Assembly (NCBI GenBank): GCA_051881455.1
Contig: JBJEPX010000040.1
Span: forward strand, 1 to 50,827
Length of the DNA: 50,827 nt
From: Fimenecus sp051881455
GTDB lineage: Bacteria > Bacillota > Clostridia > Oscillospirales > Acutalibacteraceae
Reading direction: 5' to 3'
The notes below the pieces were generated by a model. That model was given only the letters and a program-made list of their open reading frames with translations, was not told where the DNA came from and ran no database searches. The first letter of the stretch is position 1; each line of letters begins with the position of its first letter. The position numbers and the translations under genes are program-made. This document shows, in pieces, positions 8,663 through 16,419 of the stretch.

Positions 8663-9727
8663 TTACATTTTATTTATTTCTTCCAGGAGGCTTTCGATTA
8701 TTTCGGTTTCGGACACTTTTTTCAGCACCTCGCCGTTTTTGAATATTACGCCGCAGCCGTCGCCTCCCGCTACGCCTATATCGGCTTCTCTTGCTTCGCC
8801 GGGGCCGTTGACAACACAGCCCATAACGGCAACCTTTAAGGGCTTTTTAACATCAGCCAAAGCCCTTTCGATTTTATCTGCAAGCTCAATAAGATTTATT
8901 TTTGTTCTGCCGCAGGTGGGGCAGGAAACAATCTGAACGCAGTCGGTTTTTATTCCCGCCGCCTTTAAAATATCGAAGCCCGCCTTAACCTCGTTTATTG
9001 GGTCAGCCGTCATTGAAACACGGATTGTATCGCCTATTCCGTCAAGAAGCAGAGAACCTATGCCTATACTTGATTTTACAAGCGCGGAATTCAGCGTTCC
9101 CGCCTCTGTAACGCCCAAATGGAGAGGATAATCGCATTGTTCTGCCACAAGGCGGTATGCCTTTACCATTTTCTGTACATCTGAGGATTTTATGGACACC
9201 ACAATATCGTTGAAATCATTTTTTTCGAGGAGAGCTATATGGCGCATTGCGCTTTCCGCCATAGCCTCGGGCGTTGGAGAGCCGTATTTTTCCAGCAATT
9301 CCTTTTCAAGAGAGCCTGAATTAACTCCTATTCTTATTGGTACACCGTGAAGCCTGCAAGCCTCGGCAACCGCTCTTACCTTATCCTCATCACCGATATT
9401 GCCGGGGTTTATTCTGATTTTATCAGCGCCTGCGGAAACGCTTTCAAGTGCACAGCGATAATCAAAATGAATATCTGCTACAACAGGGATATTAACGGCA
9501 TTTTTAACCTCGTAAAGAGTGTTAACCGCTTCTCTGTCCGGCACGGTAAGGCGGATTATCTCACAGCCCGCCTTTTCCAAAGCGACAGCCTGCTGCACAT
9601 TCCCCTCTTTGTCATGGGCTGGAACATTAAGCATAGACTGCACCGTTATGGGATTTTTACCGCCGATTTTTACATTGCCTGCTTTAACAACACGACTTTT
9701 TCTCCGTTCAATCATTTTAACCGCCAT
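8663..9727 (-). CDS. ispG: 4-hydroxy-3-methylbut-2-enyl-diphosphate synthase
   Basis: Iron-sulfur enzyme of the MEP isoprenoid pathway; it converts methylerythritol cyclodiphosphate to HMBPP. It has 354 residues, the short bacterial form, with a TIM barrel followed by the [4Fe-4S] domain. Cluster cysteines are visible at 269 and 272 (SCPTCGRTKINL) and 304 (GCVVNGPGEA, with the ligand glutamate after it). The start is uncertain: the ATG at 9727 has no good ribosome site, while an ATG four codons in has GGCGGT just upstream. dxr of the same pathway sits two genes upstream in the operon. Confidence 0.95.
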   Translation of the reverse strand: MAVKMIERRKSRVVKAGNVKIGGKNPITVQSMLNVPAHDKEGNVQQAVALEKAGCEIIRLTVPDREAVNTLYEVKNAVNIPVVADIHFDYRCALESVSAGADKIRINPGNIGDEDKVRAVAEACRLHGVPIRIGVNSGSLEKELLEKYGSPTPEAMAESAMRHIALLEKNDFNDIVVSIKSSDVQKMVKAYRLVAEQCDYPLHLGVTEAGTLNSALVKSSIGIGSLLLDGIGDTIRVSMTADPINEVKAGFDILKAAGIKTDCVQIVSCPTCGRTKINLIELADKIERALADVKKPLKVAVMGCVVNGPGEAREADIGVAGGDGCGVIFKNGEVLKKVSETEIIESLLEEINKM

Positions 9728-9773
9728 GGGCTTCGGGCTTTATACAAAAAATACGCCCTATACCGTTCCTTTC

Positions 9774-10832
9774 TTATTTTCTTGCTATTGTCAGAATATC
9801 GTTAAAGGTTACAACCAGCATTAACAGCAATAAAAGCACAAGCCCTGCCGCGTGGACATAACCCTCATATTTGGGGTTAATGGGTTTTCTGCGTATTCCC
9901 TCAATAACGAGGAAAAACAGCCGTCCGCCGTCAAGAGCGGGAACAGGCAGTAAATTGAATATGCCTATGTTGATTGATATAAATGCCATAAGAGTAAGCG
10001 CTGTTATAAGGCCGTCACGGCTCACCGCCGCTTCTGCCGCGGCGTCCGCAATAACATTTACCGTGCCCACGGGACCCGAAAGGTCTGTAAGACCGTACTG
10101 CCCTGTTACCAAATCAAAAAGGCTCAGCCACACAAGGCGCCCTATTGACGCCGTTCTCTTGAATGAGTTTGTAAACACATTCAGAATATTGGGCTCCTCG
10201 CCCGAAATAATAAAATCGTAGGTTATAAGCGTGTATTTACCGTCTTTTTCCGTTTCAAAGGTTACATCTTTAAGGTCAACCTTTTTACCGTCACGGCGAA
10301 CAGTCATATCAAACACGCCGTCGTCGCTTCTGCCCATCAAAAAGGAAATATCCATATCGGAAAAAACTCTGTGACCGTCGATTTTTACAATCTCATCGCC
10401 CTCTTGCAGTCCTGTTTGCTGACTTACGGCATTTTCATGGAAACGCAAAATCTGATTTGTACCGATAAGCTCCTCCATTGAGAGCACCGTTGCCACTATC
10501 ACAACGCCCAAAATCAGGTTCATCACGGCGCCTGCCGCCACAATAATAAATTTTTGCCACACCTTCTTGCGGTTAAAGGCGTTTTCATCCTGACTTTCTT
10601 CGTCCTCGCCCTCCATACTCACATATCCGCCAATGGGGAAAAGGCGCAGAGCATAGGTGGTATCGCCCTTTTTCTTTTTAAAAAGTGCGGGGCCCATACC
10701 GAGAGCAAATTCATTTACCTTAACTTTAAACAGTTTGGCGAAAGCAAAATGCCCCAGCTCATGTATTGAAATTAAAAGTCCGAAAAACAGGATGGCAACT
10801 AAAAACGGCCAAACCTTTGTCCATATTTCCAA
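9774..10832 (-). CDS. rseP: RIP metalloprotease RseP/RasP (site-2 protease, M50)
   Basis: Intramembrane zinc protease that cuts single-span proteins such as anti-sigma factors and signal-peptide remnants. The first membrane segment carries HELGH at residues 24-28, one PDZ domain spans about 120-205, and the second zinc-ligand motif is in NLLPVPALDGGR with D301. Further membrane segments lie near 100-118 and 325-345. The length of 352 residues fits the one-PDZ Gram-positive type. It lies 4 nt after dxr, in the usual Firmicutes position. The substrate cannot be told from the sequence. Confidence 0.93.
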   Translation of the reverse strand: MEIWTKVWPFLVAILFFGLLISIHELGHFAFAKLFKVKVNEFALGMGPALFKKKKGDTTYALRLFPIGGYVSMEGEDEESQDENAFNRKKVWQKFIIVAAGAVMNLILGVVIVATVLSMEELIGTNQILRFHENAVSQQTGLQEGDEIVKIDGHRVFSDMDISFLMGRSDDGVFDMTVRRDGKKVDLKDVTFETEKDGKYTLITYDFIISGEEPNILNVFTNSFKRTASIGRLVWLSLFDLVTGQYGLTDLSGPVGTVNVIADAAAEAAVSRDGLITALTLMAFISINIGIFNLLPVPALDGGRLFFLVIEGIRRKPINPKYEGYVHAAGLVLLLLLMLVVTFNDILTIARK

Positions 10833-10836
10833 AAAA

Positions 10837-11994
10837 TCACCGCTTCTTTGCGTATTTCAGAACAAGGCGACGTGCTTCTTTATCCGCCTCGTCAATATCA
10901 TCAGCCGAATATTCGGTAACACTCGGCGCTTCGTTCATTACTCTTTCAACAAGCTCGCCGATATCCAAAAAGCCTATTTCGCCCTTTCTGAACATCAGGT
11001 TTGCCTGCTCATTGGCACTGTTTGCATATGCAGGGTACAAGCCTCCCCTTGTTATCGCCTCACGGCAGACCGTCATACATCTGAAAGTGTCATAATCGGG
11101 TTTATAAAAGGTGAGGGTGCCGAGCTTTGTTAAATCAAGCTCCCCTGTGAGCGACTCAATACGCTCGGGATATGTGAGAGCATACTGAATGGGGATTTTC
11201 ATATCGGGAAGCCCCAACTGCGCAATTACCGCATTATCATCATACTCCACCATGGAGTGAATTATACTCTCCCTGTGAACAACAATTTCCACGTTTTCGG
11301 GTAAAACGGAGAAAAGCCACACAGCCTCTATCAGTTCAAGTCCCTTATTCATCATTGTAGCAGAGTCAACGGTAATTTTTTGCCCCATACTCCAATTGGG
11401 GTGCTTTAATGCGTCGGCAACCGTCACTTTTGCAAGCTCGCTTTTAGTTTTCCCGAAAAACGGACCGCCCGACGCAGTAAGGATTATTTTTTTCAGCGCT
11501 CTGTTTGAGGGCTGACCCTGCAAGCACTGAAAAATCGCGGAATGTTCCGAATCCACGGGCAGAATATCCACATTATTTTCCCGCGCCTTTCGTGTTACAA
11601 GCTGACCGCCCGCCACAAGTGTTTCCTTATTGGCAAGAGCAATTTTCTTACCGCACTCAATCGCGGTAAGAGTAGGACGAAGCCCCGCCATTCCCACAAC
11701 GGCGTTAATAACCGTATCAGCATCGTCCTGCGATGCACATTCGCACACACCCGAAAGCCCCGAGAGCACCCGCGTGTTTGTATCGGAAACACGGTTTTTA
11801 AGCTCCTTTGCCGCCGTTTCATCAACCAAAGCGGCAACGGCGGGCTTAAATTCCCTTATCTGCTTTTCTATTAAATCTACATTTGAATATGCGGAAAGTG
11901 CAGAAACAGAGTATCCGCACTTTCTTGCTGTTTCAAGGCTCTGGGTTCCAATGGAACCCGTTGAGCCCAGTATGCTTAAATTTTTTGTTTTCAT
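10837..11994 (-). CDS. dxr: 1-deoxy-D-xylulose 5-phosphate reductoisomerase
   Basis: Second enzyme of the MEP pathway; an NADPH-dependent rearrangement and reduction of DXP to methylerythritol 4-phosphate. The 385 residues fit. The Rossmann motif GSTGSIGTQSLE lies at the N-terminus. ALANKETLVAGG is near 125, the metal and substrate-site segments VDSEHSAIFQCLQG and TASGGPFF follow, and HPNWSMGQKITVDSATMMNKGLELIEA is spread over about 195-220. Its ATG overlaps the cdsA stop (TAATG), indicating translational coupling. Confidence 0.96.
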   Translation of the reverse strand: MKTKNLSILGSTGSIGTQSLETARKCGYSVSALSAYSNVDLIEKQIREFKPAVAALVDETAAKELKNRVSDTNTRVLSGLSGVCECASQDDADTVINAVVGMAGLRPTLTAIECGKKIALANKETLVAGGQLVTRKARENNVDILPVDSEHSAIFQCLQGQPSNRALKKIILTASGGPFFGKTKSELAKVTVADALKHPNWSMGQKITVDSATMMNKGLELIEAVWLFSVLPENVEIVVHRESIIHSMVEYDDNAVIAQLGLPDMKIPIQYALTYPERIESLTGELDLTKLGTLTFYKPDYDTFRCMTVCREAITRGGLYPAYANSANEQANLMFRKGEIGFLDIGELVERVMNEAPSVTEYSADDIDEADKEARRLVLKYAKKR

Positions 11995-12860
11995 TATATT
12001 GAGACCTCAAATATATTGAATATGGCGTAAAATGCCACAAGCACGAAAACCTCGCTGTCAAAACGGTCCATAACGCCGCCGTGACCGGGAACAAGATTTC
12101 CGAAATCCTTTATACCGAAGTTGCGCTTAACAACAGATGCGGTAAGGTCGCCGCACATACTGATAACGGAAAGAGCAACCGACATAAGCACAACCGCAAG
12201 ATAATTGTTTACGGGATTTTCAAAAACGAGATTTTCAAAAACGGCGTAAAGGACCACATTGCTGATTACACAGCCTATAACGCCGCCTATGGCTCCCTCA
12301 TATGTTTTTTTCGGGCTTATATTCGGGCACATTTTGTGTTTTCCCAAAAAGCTTCCCGTGAAATATGCAAAGGTATCGGTAAGCCATGCGGAAAACATTG
12401 CAAAAAGTATTAAAAACAGCCCGTGATATGTAGTATATCCTCTGTCAGGGAAATAATCTGCAATATCTCTGAAATACAAAAATCTTGTTACCGCATAGGG
12501 AAGACCTAACGATGAAATTATTACTGCCGCAACATCTTCAAACTTTGTTTTCTCATATTCAAAAAGCATAAATATGAAAAGCAGCAACACATAAAGTCCC
12601 AGCAGATACTCGGCTTTAAGATTAAGAACTAATCCCTGCAATTTATCGCTGTATTCATAATACAGAGGGAAAGCCGTTCCCACAATAAGGCTTAAAACCA
12701 TAATCGGTTTGTTTTGAAGCTTGACTGCGTGATTAAGCTCATAAACCACAAGGAAACACACAACCATTTCCGCTATTGTAAACAAAAATGTGTTGCGCAG
12801 GAAAAGCATAAGAACGCCACCTGAGGCGCACAGCAAACCAAAAACTATTCTTTTTACCAT
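11994..12860 (-). CDS. cdsA: Phosphatidate cytidylyltransferase (CDP-diglyceride synthase)
   Basis: Integral membrane enzyme that makes CDP-diacylglycerol from phosphatidic acid and CTP, feeding phospholipid synthesis. About eight membrane segments are visible. The family signature is present near the C-terminus: CGDLTASVVKRNFGIKD, then NLVPGHGGVMDRFDS. The SPKKTYEGAIGG loop is near residue 190. The longest frame begins at a TTG (12887) overlapping uppS. I chose the ATG at 12860 because AGAGGAG lies 9 nt before it and it begins directly with the first hydrophobic segment, giving 288 residues. Confidence 0.94.
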   Translation of the reverse strand: MVKRIVFGLLCASGGVLMLFLRNTFLFTIAEMVVCFLVVYELNHAVKLQNKPIMVLSLIVGTAFPLYYEYSDKLQGLVLNLKAEYLLGLYVLLLFIFMLFEYEKTKFEDVAAVIISSLGLPYAVTRFLYFRDIADYFPDRGYTTYHGLFLILFAMFSAWLTDTFAYFTGSFLGKHKMCPNISPKKTYEGAIGGVIGCVISNVVLYAVFENLVFENPVNNYLAVVLMSVALSVISMCGDLTASVVKRNFGIKDFGNLVPGHGGVMDRFDSEVFVLVAFYAIFNIFEVSI

Positions 12861-12883
12861 AATTAAAAGCTCCTCTTTATCCC

Positions 12884-13618
12884 TCAAACACCGCCGAAAC
12901 GACGGTTGCGCTTTTCAAATTCACGCAACGCCGCAATTAAATCATCTTCGGAAAAATCAGGCCACAGTACATCTGTAAACCAAAGCTCCGAATAAGCCGA
13001 CTGCCATGTGAGAAAATTAGATATTCTGTATTCCCCGCTGGGTCTGATAATCAAATCCGGATCGGGAATATCGCCTGTATAAAGGCTTTTTGAAATCATA
13101 TCCTCATCTATTTCGTCAATGGAGATTTCGCCCTTTACCGCTTTGCGGGCAATTTCCTTAACTCCCTGTGTAATTTCGTGACGGCCTCCGTAGTTTACCG
13201 CAATGTTTAAAATAACCTTGTCTTTACCGCGGCTTATTTCTTCCGAATTATCCATCAAAGCCAGCAAATCGGAAGGCATACCCTGCCTCTCACCGATAAA
13301 ACGGAGACTTATACCCTTTTCCTCATTCTCCGCCTTTCGCTCATCCACCTCTAAAAGATATTCACGGAAAAGCTGCATAATTGCGTCAACCTCTTCTTTG
13401 GGTCTTTTCCAATTTTCAGTGGAAAAAGCATAAAAGGTTAAACACTTAATACCTATGTCAGCGGCAAACTCGCCGATTTTGCGAAAGGTTTTCGCGCCCT
13501 CAATGTGCCCTTCATAACGGGGAAGTCCTCTTTTTTTCGCCCATCTTCCGTTTCCGTCCATAATTATGCCTATGTGCTTTGGCAGAACGGAAAATTCGGG
13601 AATATTATCTCTTTTCAT
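12884..13618 (-). CDS. uppS: Undecaprenyl diphosphate synthase
   Basis: cis-Prenyltransferase that builds the C55 carrier lipid for peptidoglycan and surface polysaccharides, using IPP from the MEP pathway. Motifs are HIGIIMDGNGRWAKKRGLPR with the essential aspartate at about residue 23, YAFSTENWKRP near 70, and the C-terminal RPSGEYRISNFLTWQ and ELWFTDVLWPDF. The longest frame starts at TTG 13636; I prefer the ATG at 13618 (244 residues), though neither has a strong ribosome site. The carrier made here would serve the polysaccharide locus further along. Confidence 0.94.
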   Translation of the reverse strand: MKRDNIPEFSVLPKHIGIIMDGNGRWAKKRGLPRYEGHIEGAKTFRKIGEFAADIGIKCLTFYAFSTENWKRPKEEVDAIMQLFREYLLEVDERKAENEEKGISLRFIGERQGMPSDLLALMDNSEEISRGKDKVILNIAVNYGGRHEITQGVKEIARKAVKGEISIDEIDEDMISKSLYTGDIPDPDLIIRPSGEYRISNFLTWQSAYSELWFTDVLWPDFSEDDLIAALREFEKRNRRFGGV

Positions 13619-13648
13619 AAGCTTTAAAAACAACAATACGGACCGGTC

Positions 13649-13678
13649 GGCGGCTGTATGTAAAACAAATCAGCCGCC
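13649..13678. repeat. GC-rich hairpin between frr and uppS
   Basis: Inverted repeat GGCGGCTG (13649-13656) and CAGCCGCC (13671-13678) around a 14-nt A/T-rich loop, lying in the only gap of note inside the pyrH-to-polC run. No U-tract follows on the minus strand. It may be a processing or mRNA-stability element, or chance. Confidence 0.5.
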
Positions 13679-13692
13679 CCTGCCGCCCGAAA

Positions 13693-14247
13693 TTATATTT
13701 CCATTATTTCCTTTGCTTTTTTATCCGCAACAGCGTCAATTTCTTTAATGAAATCGTCTGTTATCTTCTGAATTTTTGTTTCAGCGTTTTTCTGGTCGTC
13801 CTCGGTAATCTCGCTGTTTTTCTTCATCGCCTTGATTTTGTCCATAGCGTCACGGCGGATAGAACGGATAGCAACCTTTGAATCCTCAGCAATTTTGCTT
13901 ACATCCTTGGAAAGCATTTTTCTGCGTTCCTCGGTAAGAGGCGGGAAAGTAAGGCGGATAACCTTACCGTCGTTCTGGGGATTTATGCCGATGTCCGATG
14001 CCTGAATAGCCTTTGAAATGGCGTTGATTGTTGAAGCGTCCCAAGGCTGAATAACAAGTATTCTGCCCTCGTTTACCGAAATCGCCGCCATCTGCTGAAC
14101 AGGTGTAGGCACGCCGTAATAATCAACCATTACCTTGTCGAGAACGGCGGCGGACGCTCTGCCCGCTCTCATTGCACCGTATTCCTTTTCGAGAGCCGCA
14201 ACGGTTTTTGTCATTTTTTCCTTTGTAAAATTAAATACAGACTCCAT
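13693..14247 (-). CDS. frr: Ribosome recycling factor
   Basis: Splits post-termination ribosomes together with EF-G. The 184 residues are the normal length. The typical head domain is seen in YYGVPTPVQQMAAISV and ILVIQPWDASTINAISKAIQASDIGINPQNDG. The C-terminal three-helix bundle begins RLTFPPLTEERRK. The ATG overlaps the pyrH stop (TAATG) and a GAGGAAAA ribosome site lies inside the pyrH end, so the two genes are coupled, as in most Firmicutes. Confidence 0.97.
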   Translation of the reverse strand: MESVFNFTKEKMTKTVAALEKEYGAMRAGRASAAVLDKVMVDYYGVPTPVQQMAAISVNEGRILVIQPWDASTINAISKAIQASDIGINPQNDGKVIRLTFPPLTEERRKMLSKDVSKIAEDSKVAIRSIRRDAMDKIKAMKKNSEITEDDQKNAETKIQKITDDFIKEIDAVADKKAKEIMEI

Positions 14248-14963
14248 TATTGCTTTTCCTCCAAAACAAGTGTTCCGATTTGCTCGCCCGACACTGCCTT
14301 GACCATATTCTCAGGCTGTTGAAGGTTGAATACAAGTATCGGTATATTATTATCTCTGCAAAGGGAAGCCGCGGTACTGTCCATAACGGCAAGTCCCTTG
14401 CTTAAAATGTCGTTATGTGTGATAACATCGTATTTGATTGCGTCGCTGAATCTGTTGGGGTCCTTATCGTAAACACCGTCAACATTTGTTGCCTTGAAAA
14501 TAATATCGGCGTCGATTTCAGCCGCTCTCAATGCCGCCGCAGTATCGGTTGAGAAGAAGGGGTTGCCCGTTCCGCAACCAAAGATTACAACTCTGCCCTT
14601 TTCAAGATGGCGAATGGCTCTGTTTCGGATATACGGCTCTGCAATTTTGTTCATCTCAATCGCAGTCTGAACGCGGACGGTAACGCCTAACTGTTCAAGC
14701 GCGTCTGCAAGAGCGAGAGAGTTCATAACAGTTGCCAGCATACCTATATGGTCGGCTCTTGTTCTGTCCATATTGCCGCTGGAACGACCTCTCCAAAAAT
14801 TTCCGCCGCCTACAACAATGCCTATCTGCACTCCCATATCCGCCATTTTTTTAACGGCGCTGCAAACGCTGTTTACGGTATTAAAATCAAATCCGTGCTT
14901 CCCCTCGCCTGCGAGAACCTCGCCGCTGATTTTAAGAAGCACTCTTTTATATTTCGGTTCCAT
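14247..14963 (-). CDS. pyrH: UMP kinase
   Basis: Phosphorylates UMP to UDP in pyrimidine nucleotide synthesis; bacterial hexameric amino-acid-kinase fold. Landmarks are LLKISGEVLAG at the N-terminus, the glycine loop GIVVGGGNFWRGR near 50, and the uridine-site region GCGTGNPFFSTDTAAALRA near 130. The longest frame uses a GTG at 14972. I chose the ATG at 14963 (238 residues) because GGAGGTG stands 6 nt before it. It is the first gene of the operon; unlike Bacillus, no rpsB-tsf pair lies upstream, and a divergent gene takes that place. Confidence 0.97.
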   Translation of the reverse strand: MEPKYKRVLLKISGEVLAGEGKHGFDFNTVNSVCSAVKKMADMGVQIGIVVGGGNFWRGRSSGNMDRTRADHIGMLATVMNSLALADALEQLGVTVRVQTAIEMNKIAEPYIRNRAIRHLEKGRVVIFGCGTGNPFFSTDTAAALRAAEIDADIIFKATNVDGVYDKDPNRFSDAIKYDVITHNDILSKGLAVMDSTAASLCRDNNIPILVFNLQQPENMVKAVSGEQIGTLVLEEKQ

Positions 14964-15013
14964 ATTAAACACCTCCGTGATAACTGCATTCTCACAATTA
15001 CCATATTTAGTAT

Positions 15014-15042
15014 ATTTTACATTAAAACGCGGTTTATGTAAA
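15014..15042 (-). promoter_or_regulatory. sigma-A promoter for the pyrH operon
   Basis: On the minus strand, -35 TTTACA (15037-15042), a 17-nt spacer and -10 TAAAAT (15014-15019). It stands about 50 nt upstream of the pyrH start and is back-to-back with the plus-strand promoter at 15090-15118. Confidence 0.7.
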
Positions 15043-15089
15043 GGGGGAATTTACACAATTTAGTTCTGTCATATTCTACAAATTGAGCA

Positions 15090-15118
15090 TTGACTATTCT
15101 GCCGCAAAAGGATATAAT
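15090..15118 (+). promoter_or_regulatory. sigma-A promoter for the NahK-like kinase gene
   Basis: -35 TTGACT (15090-15095), a 17-nt spacer and a perfect -10 TATAAT (15113-15118). It lies inside the longest possible reading frame of the downstream gene (which would open at 15083). This argues that translation begins downstream, at 15185. Confidence 0.8.
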
Positions 15119-15184
15119 TTACCTCATACAATAACAGGCGCGGTTTTTCATTATAACTGCGTCTTAATATTTGAGGTGTGTATT

Positions 15185-16291
15185 TTGGCAAATAAACCTT
15201 TTGACATTGTAGGGATATCCGAGCAATTCGGATTAAAAGGCGATTTCACAGGGTATGAAAAAATCAACAACGGTCATATAAACAGCACATTCACTCTGTT
15301 TTTTGACGATAACGGCAAATCGAGAAAATATGTTTTGCAAATGATAAACACGGGTATTTTCACCGACCCCGAAAAACTTATGAGCAACATCGTGGGCGTA
15401 ACGGAGCATATCCGCGAAAAAATGAGAAACAGCGGCAAGGATACGAAGCGCACAACTCTGCGCTTCCGCCCCTGCAAAGAAGGCAGATACTATTTTAAGG
15501 ACGAGAACGGCAACTGCTGGCGTGTTTATGATTATATTGACGATGTTTACACCTGCAATATAATTGATTCAGCCGAGGTTTTCTGCAATGCAGGCATAGC
15601 CTTCGGAGATTTTCAGAATAATCTTGCGGATTACGACAGCACACAGCTTCACGAAACAATCGAGAATTTCCACAATACCGTTTCCCGCTTCGCCGACCTT
15701 AACAAGGCAATTCTGGAAAATCGCTCGGGCAGACTTAACAATGTGCGTGATGAGGTGAACTTTGCCCTTGAACGCGAGCCTGACACTCATGTGCTTGTTG
15801 ACCTTATTGAAAAGGGTGAGCTTCCCCTGCGTGTTACGCACAACGATACAAAGCTCAACAATATTCTTTTTGACAACACATCAAACAAGGGTATCTGCAT
15901 TATCGACCTTGACACGGTAATGCCCGGACTTTCCCTTTACGATTTCGGCGACAGTATCCGTTTCGGTGCCAACACCGCCGCAGAGGATGAGCAGGATGTT
16001 TCAAAGGTTTCATTGAGCCTTGAACTTTATGAGGCTTATGTTAAAGGGTATTTGAGCAGTGCGAAGGACGCGCTGACCGACTGTGAAAAGGAGTATCTGC
16101 CTTTCTCCGCAAAGCTTATGACATATGAATGCGGTATAAGATTTTTAACAGACTATCTTAACGGCGATACATATTTCAAAACCGAGTATCCCGAGCACAA
16201 TCTTGTCCGTTGCCGCACCCAGTTTGCACTTGTTGCGGATATGGAGCGCAAAATGGACAAAATGGTTGAAATTACAAAGAAATACTGCTGA
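15185..16291 (+). CDS. Phosphotransferase of the N-acetylhexosamine 1-kinase (NahK)-like family
   Basis: Predicted cytosolic kinase with the aminoglycoside-phosphotransferase/choline-kinase fold. The catalytic-loop motif THNDTKLNNILF places the base at about D221, and the metal-binding IDLDTVMPG follows at about 241-249. This wording matches the NahK/LnpB group, which phosphorylates GlcNAc or GalNAc at C1. The N-terminal GYEKINNGHINSTF also fits. The start is a TTG with GAGGTG upstream, giving 368 residues; an in-frame GTG nine bases earlier is the alternative. An upstream consensus promoter rules out the longer frame. The next gene is a GH18-like protein, suggesting salvage of amino sugars. 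Substrate identity is inference. Confidence 0.8.
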   Translation: MANKPFDIVGISEQFGLKGDFTGYEKINNGHINSTFTLFFDDNGKSRKYVLQMINTGIFTDPEKLMSNIVGVTEHIREKMRNSGKDTKRTTLRFRPCKEGRYYFKDENGNCWRVYDYIDDVYTCNIIDSAEVFCNAGIAFGDFQNNLADYDSTQLHETIENFHNTVSRFADLNKAILENRSGRLNNVRDEVNFALEREPDTHVLVDLIEKGELPLRVTHNDTKLNNILFDNTSNKGICIIDLDTVMPGLSLYDFGDSIRFGANTAAEDEQDVSKVSLSLELYEAYVKGYLSSAKDALTDCEKEYLPFSAKLMTYECGIRFLTDYLNGDTYFKTEYPEHNLVRCRTQFALVADMERKMDKMVEITKKYC

Positions 16292-16305
16292 GTTTATTAA
16301 AGCTG

Positions 16306-16354
16306 TCCCCTTAGGTGTTGTTTATCAAAATTGCTTCACCCAAGGGGATTTTTT
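16306..16354 (+). terminator. Intrinsic terminator after the NahK-like gene
   Basis: Stem TCCCCTTAGGTG (16306-16317) with CACCCAAGGGGA (16337-16348), twelve pairs with one wobble, followed by a run of six T. It separates the kinase gene from the GH18 gene, so each appears to have its own transcript. Confidence 0.8.
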
Positions 16355-16373
16355 AATACATAAACCGGTGCAT

Positions 16374-16401
16374 CATTGCAATATAATTTATTTATGCAAT
16401 G
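16374..16401 (+). promoter_or_regulatory. Candidate promoter with inverted repeat around its -10, upstream of the GH18 gene
   Basis: A TATAAT (16382-16387) lies between the arms of an inverted repeat, CATTGCA (16374-16380) and TGCAATG (16395-16401). A -35 at the expected spacing is poor. A repeat overlapping the -10 is a usual position for a repressor operator. The gene starts 19 nt further on after a GAGGT ribosome site. Confidence 0.45.
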
Positions 16402-16419
16402 AGATAATGAGGTAAAACG

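Noticed and set aside
15083..15184. Longer N-terminus for the NahK-like gene
   Set aside because: The segment contains the consensus promoter and would not be in the mRNA; homology begins after the TTG at 15185.
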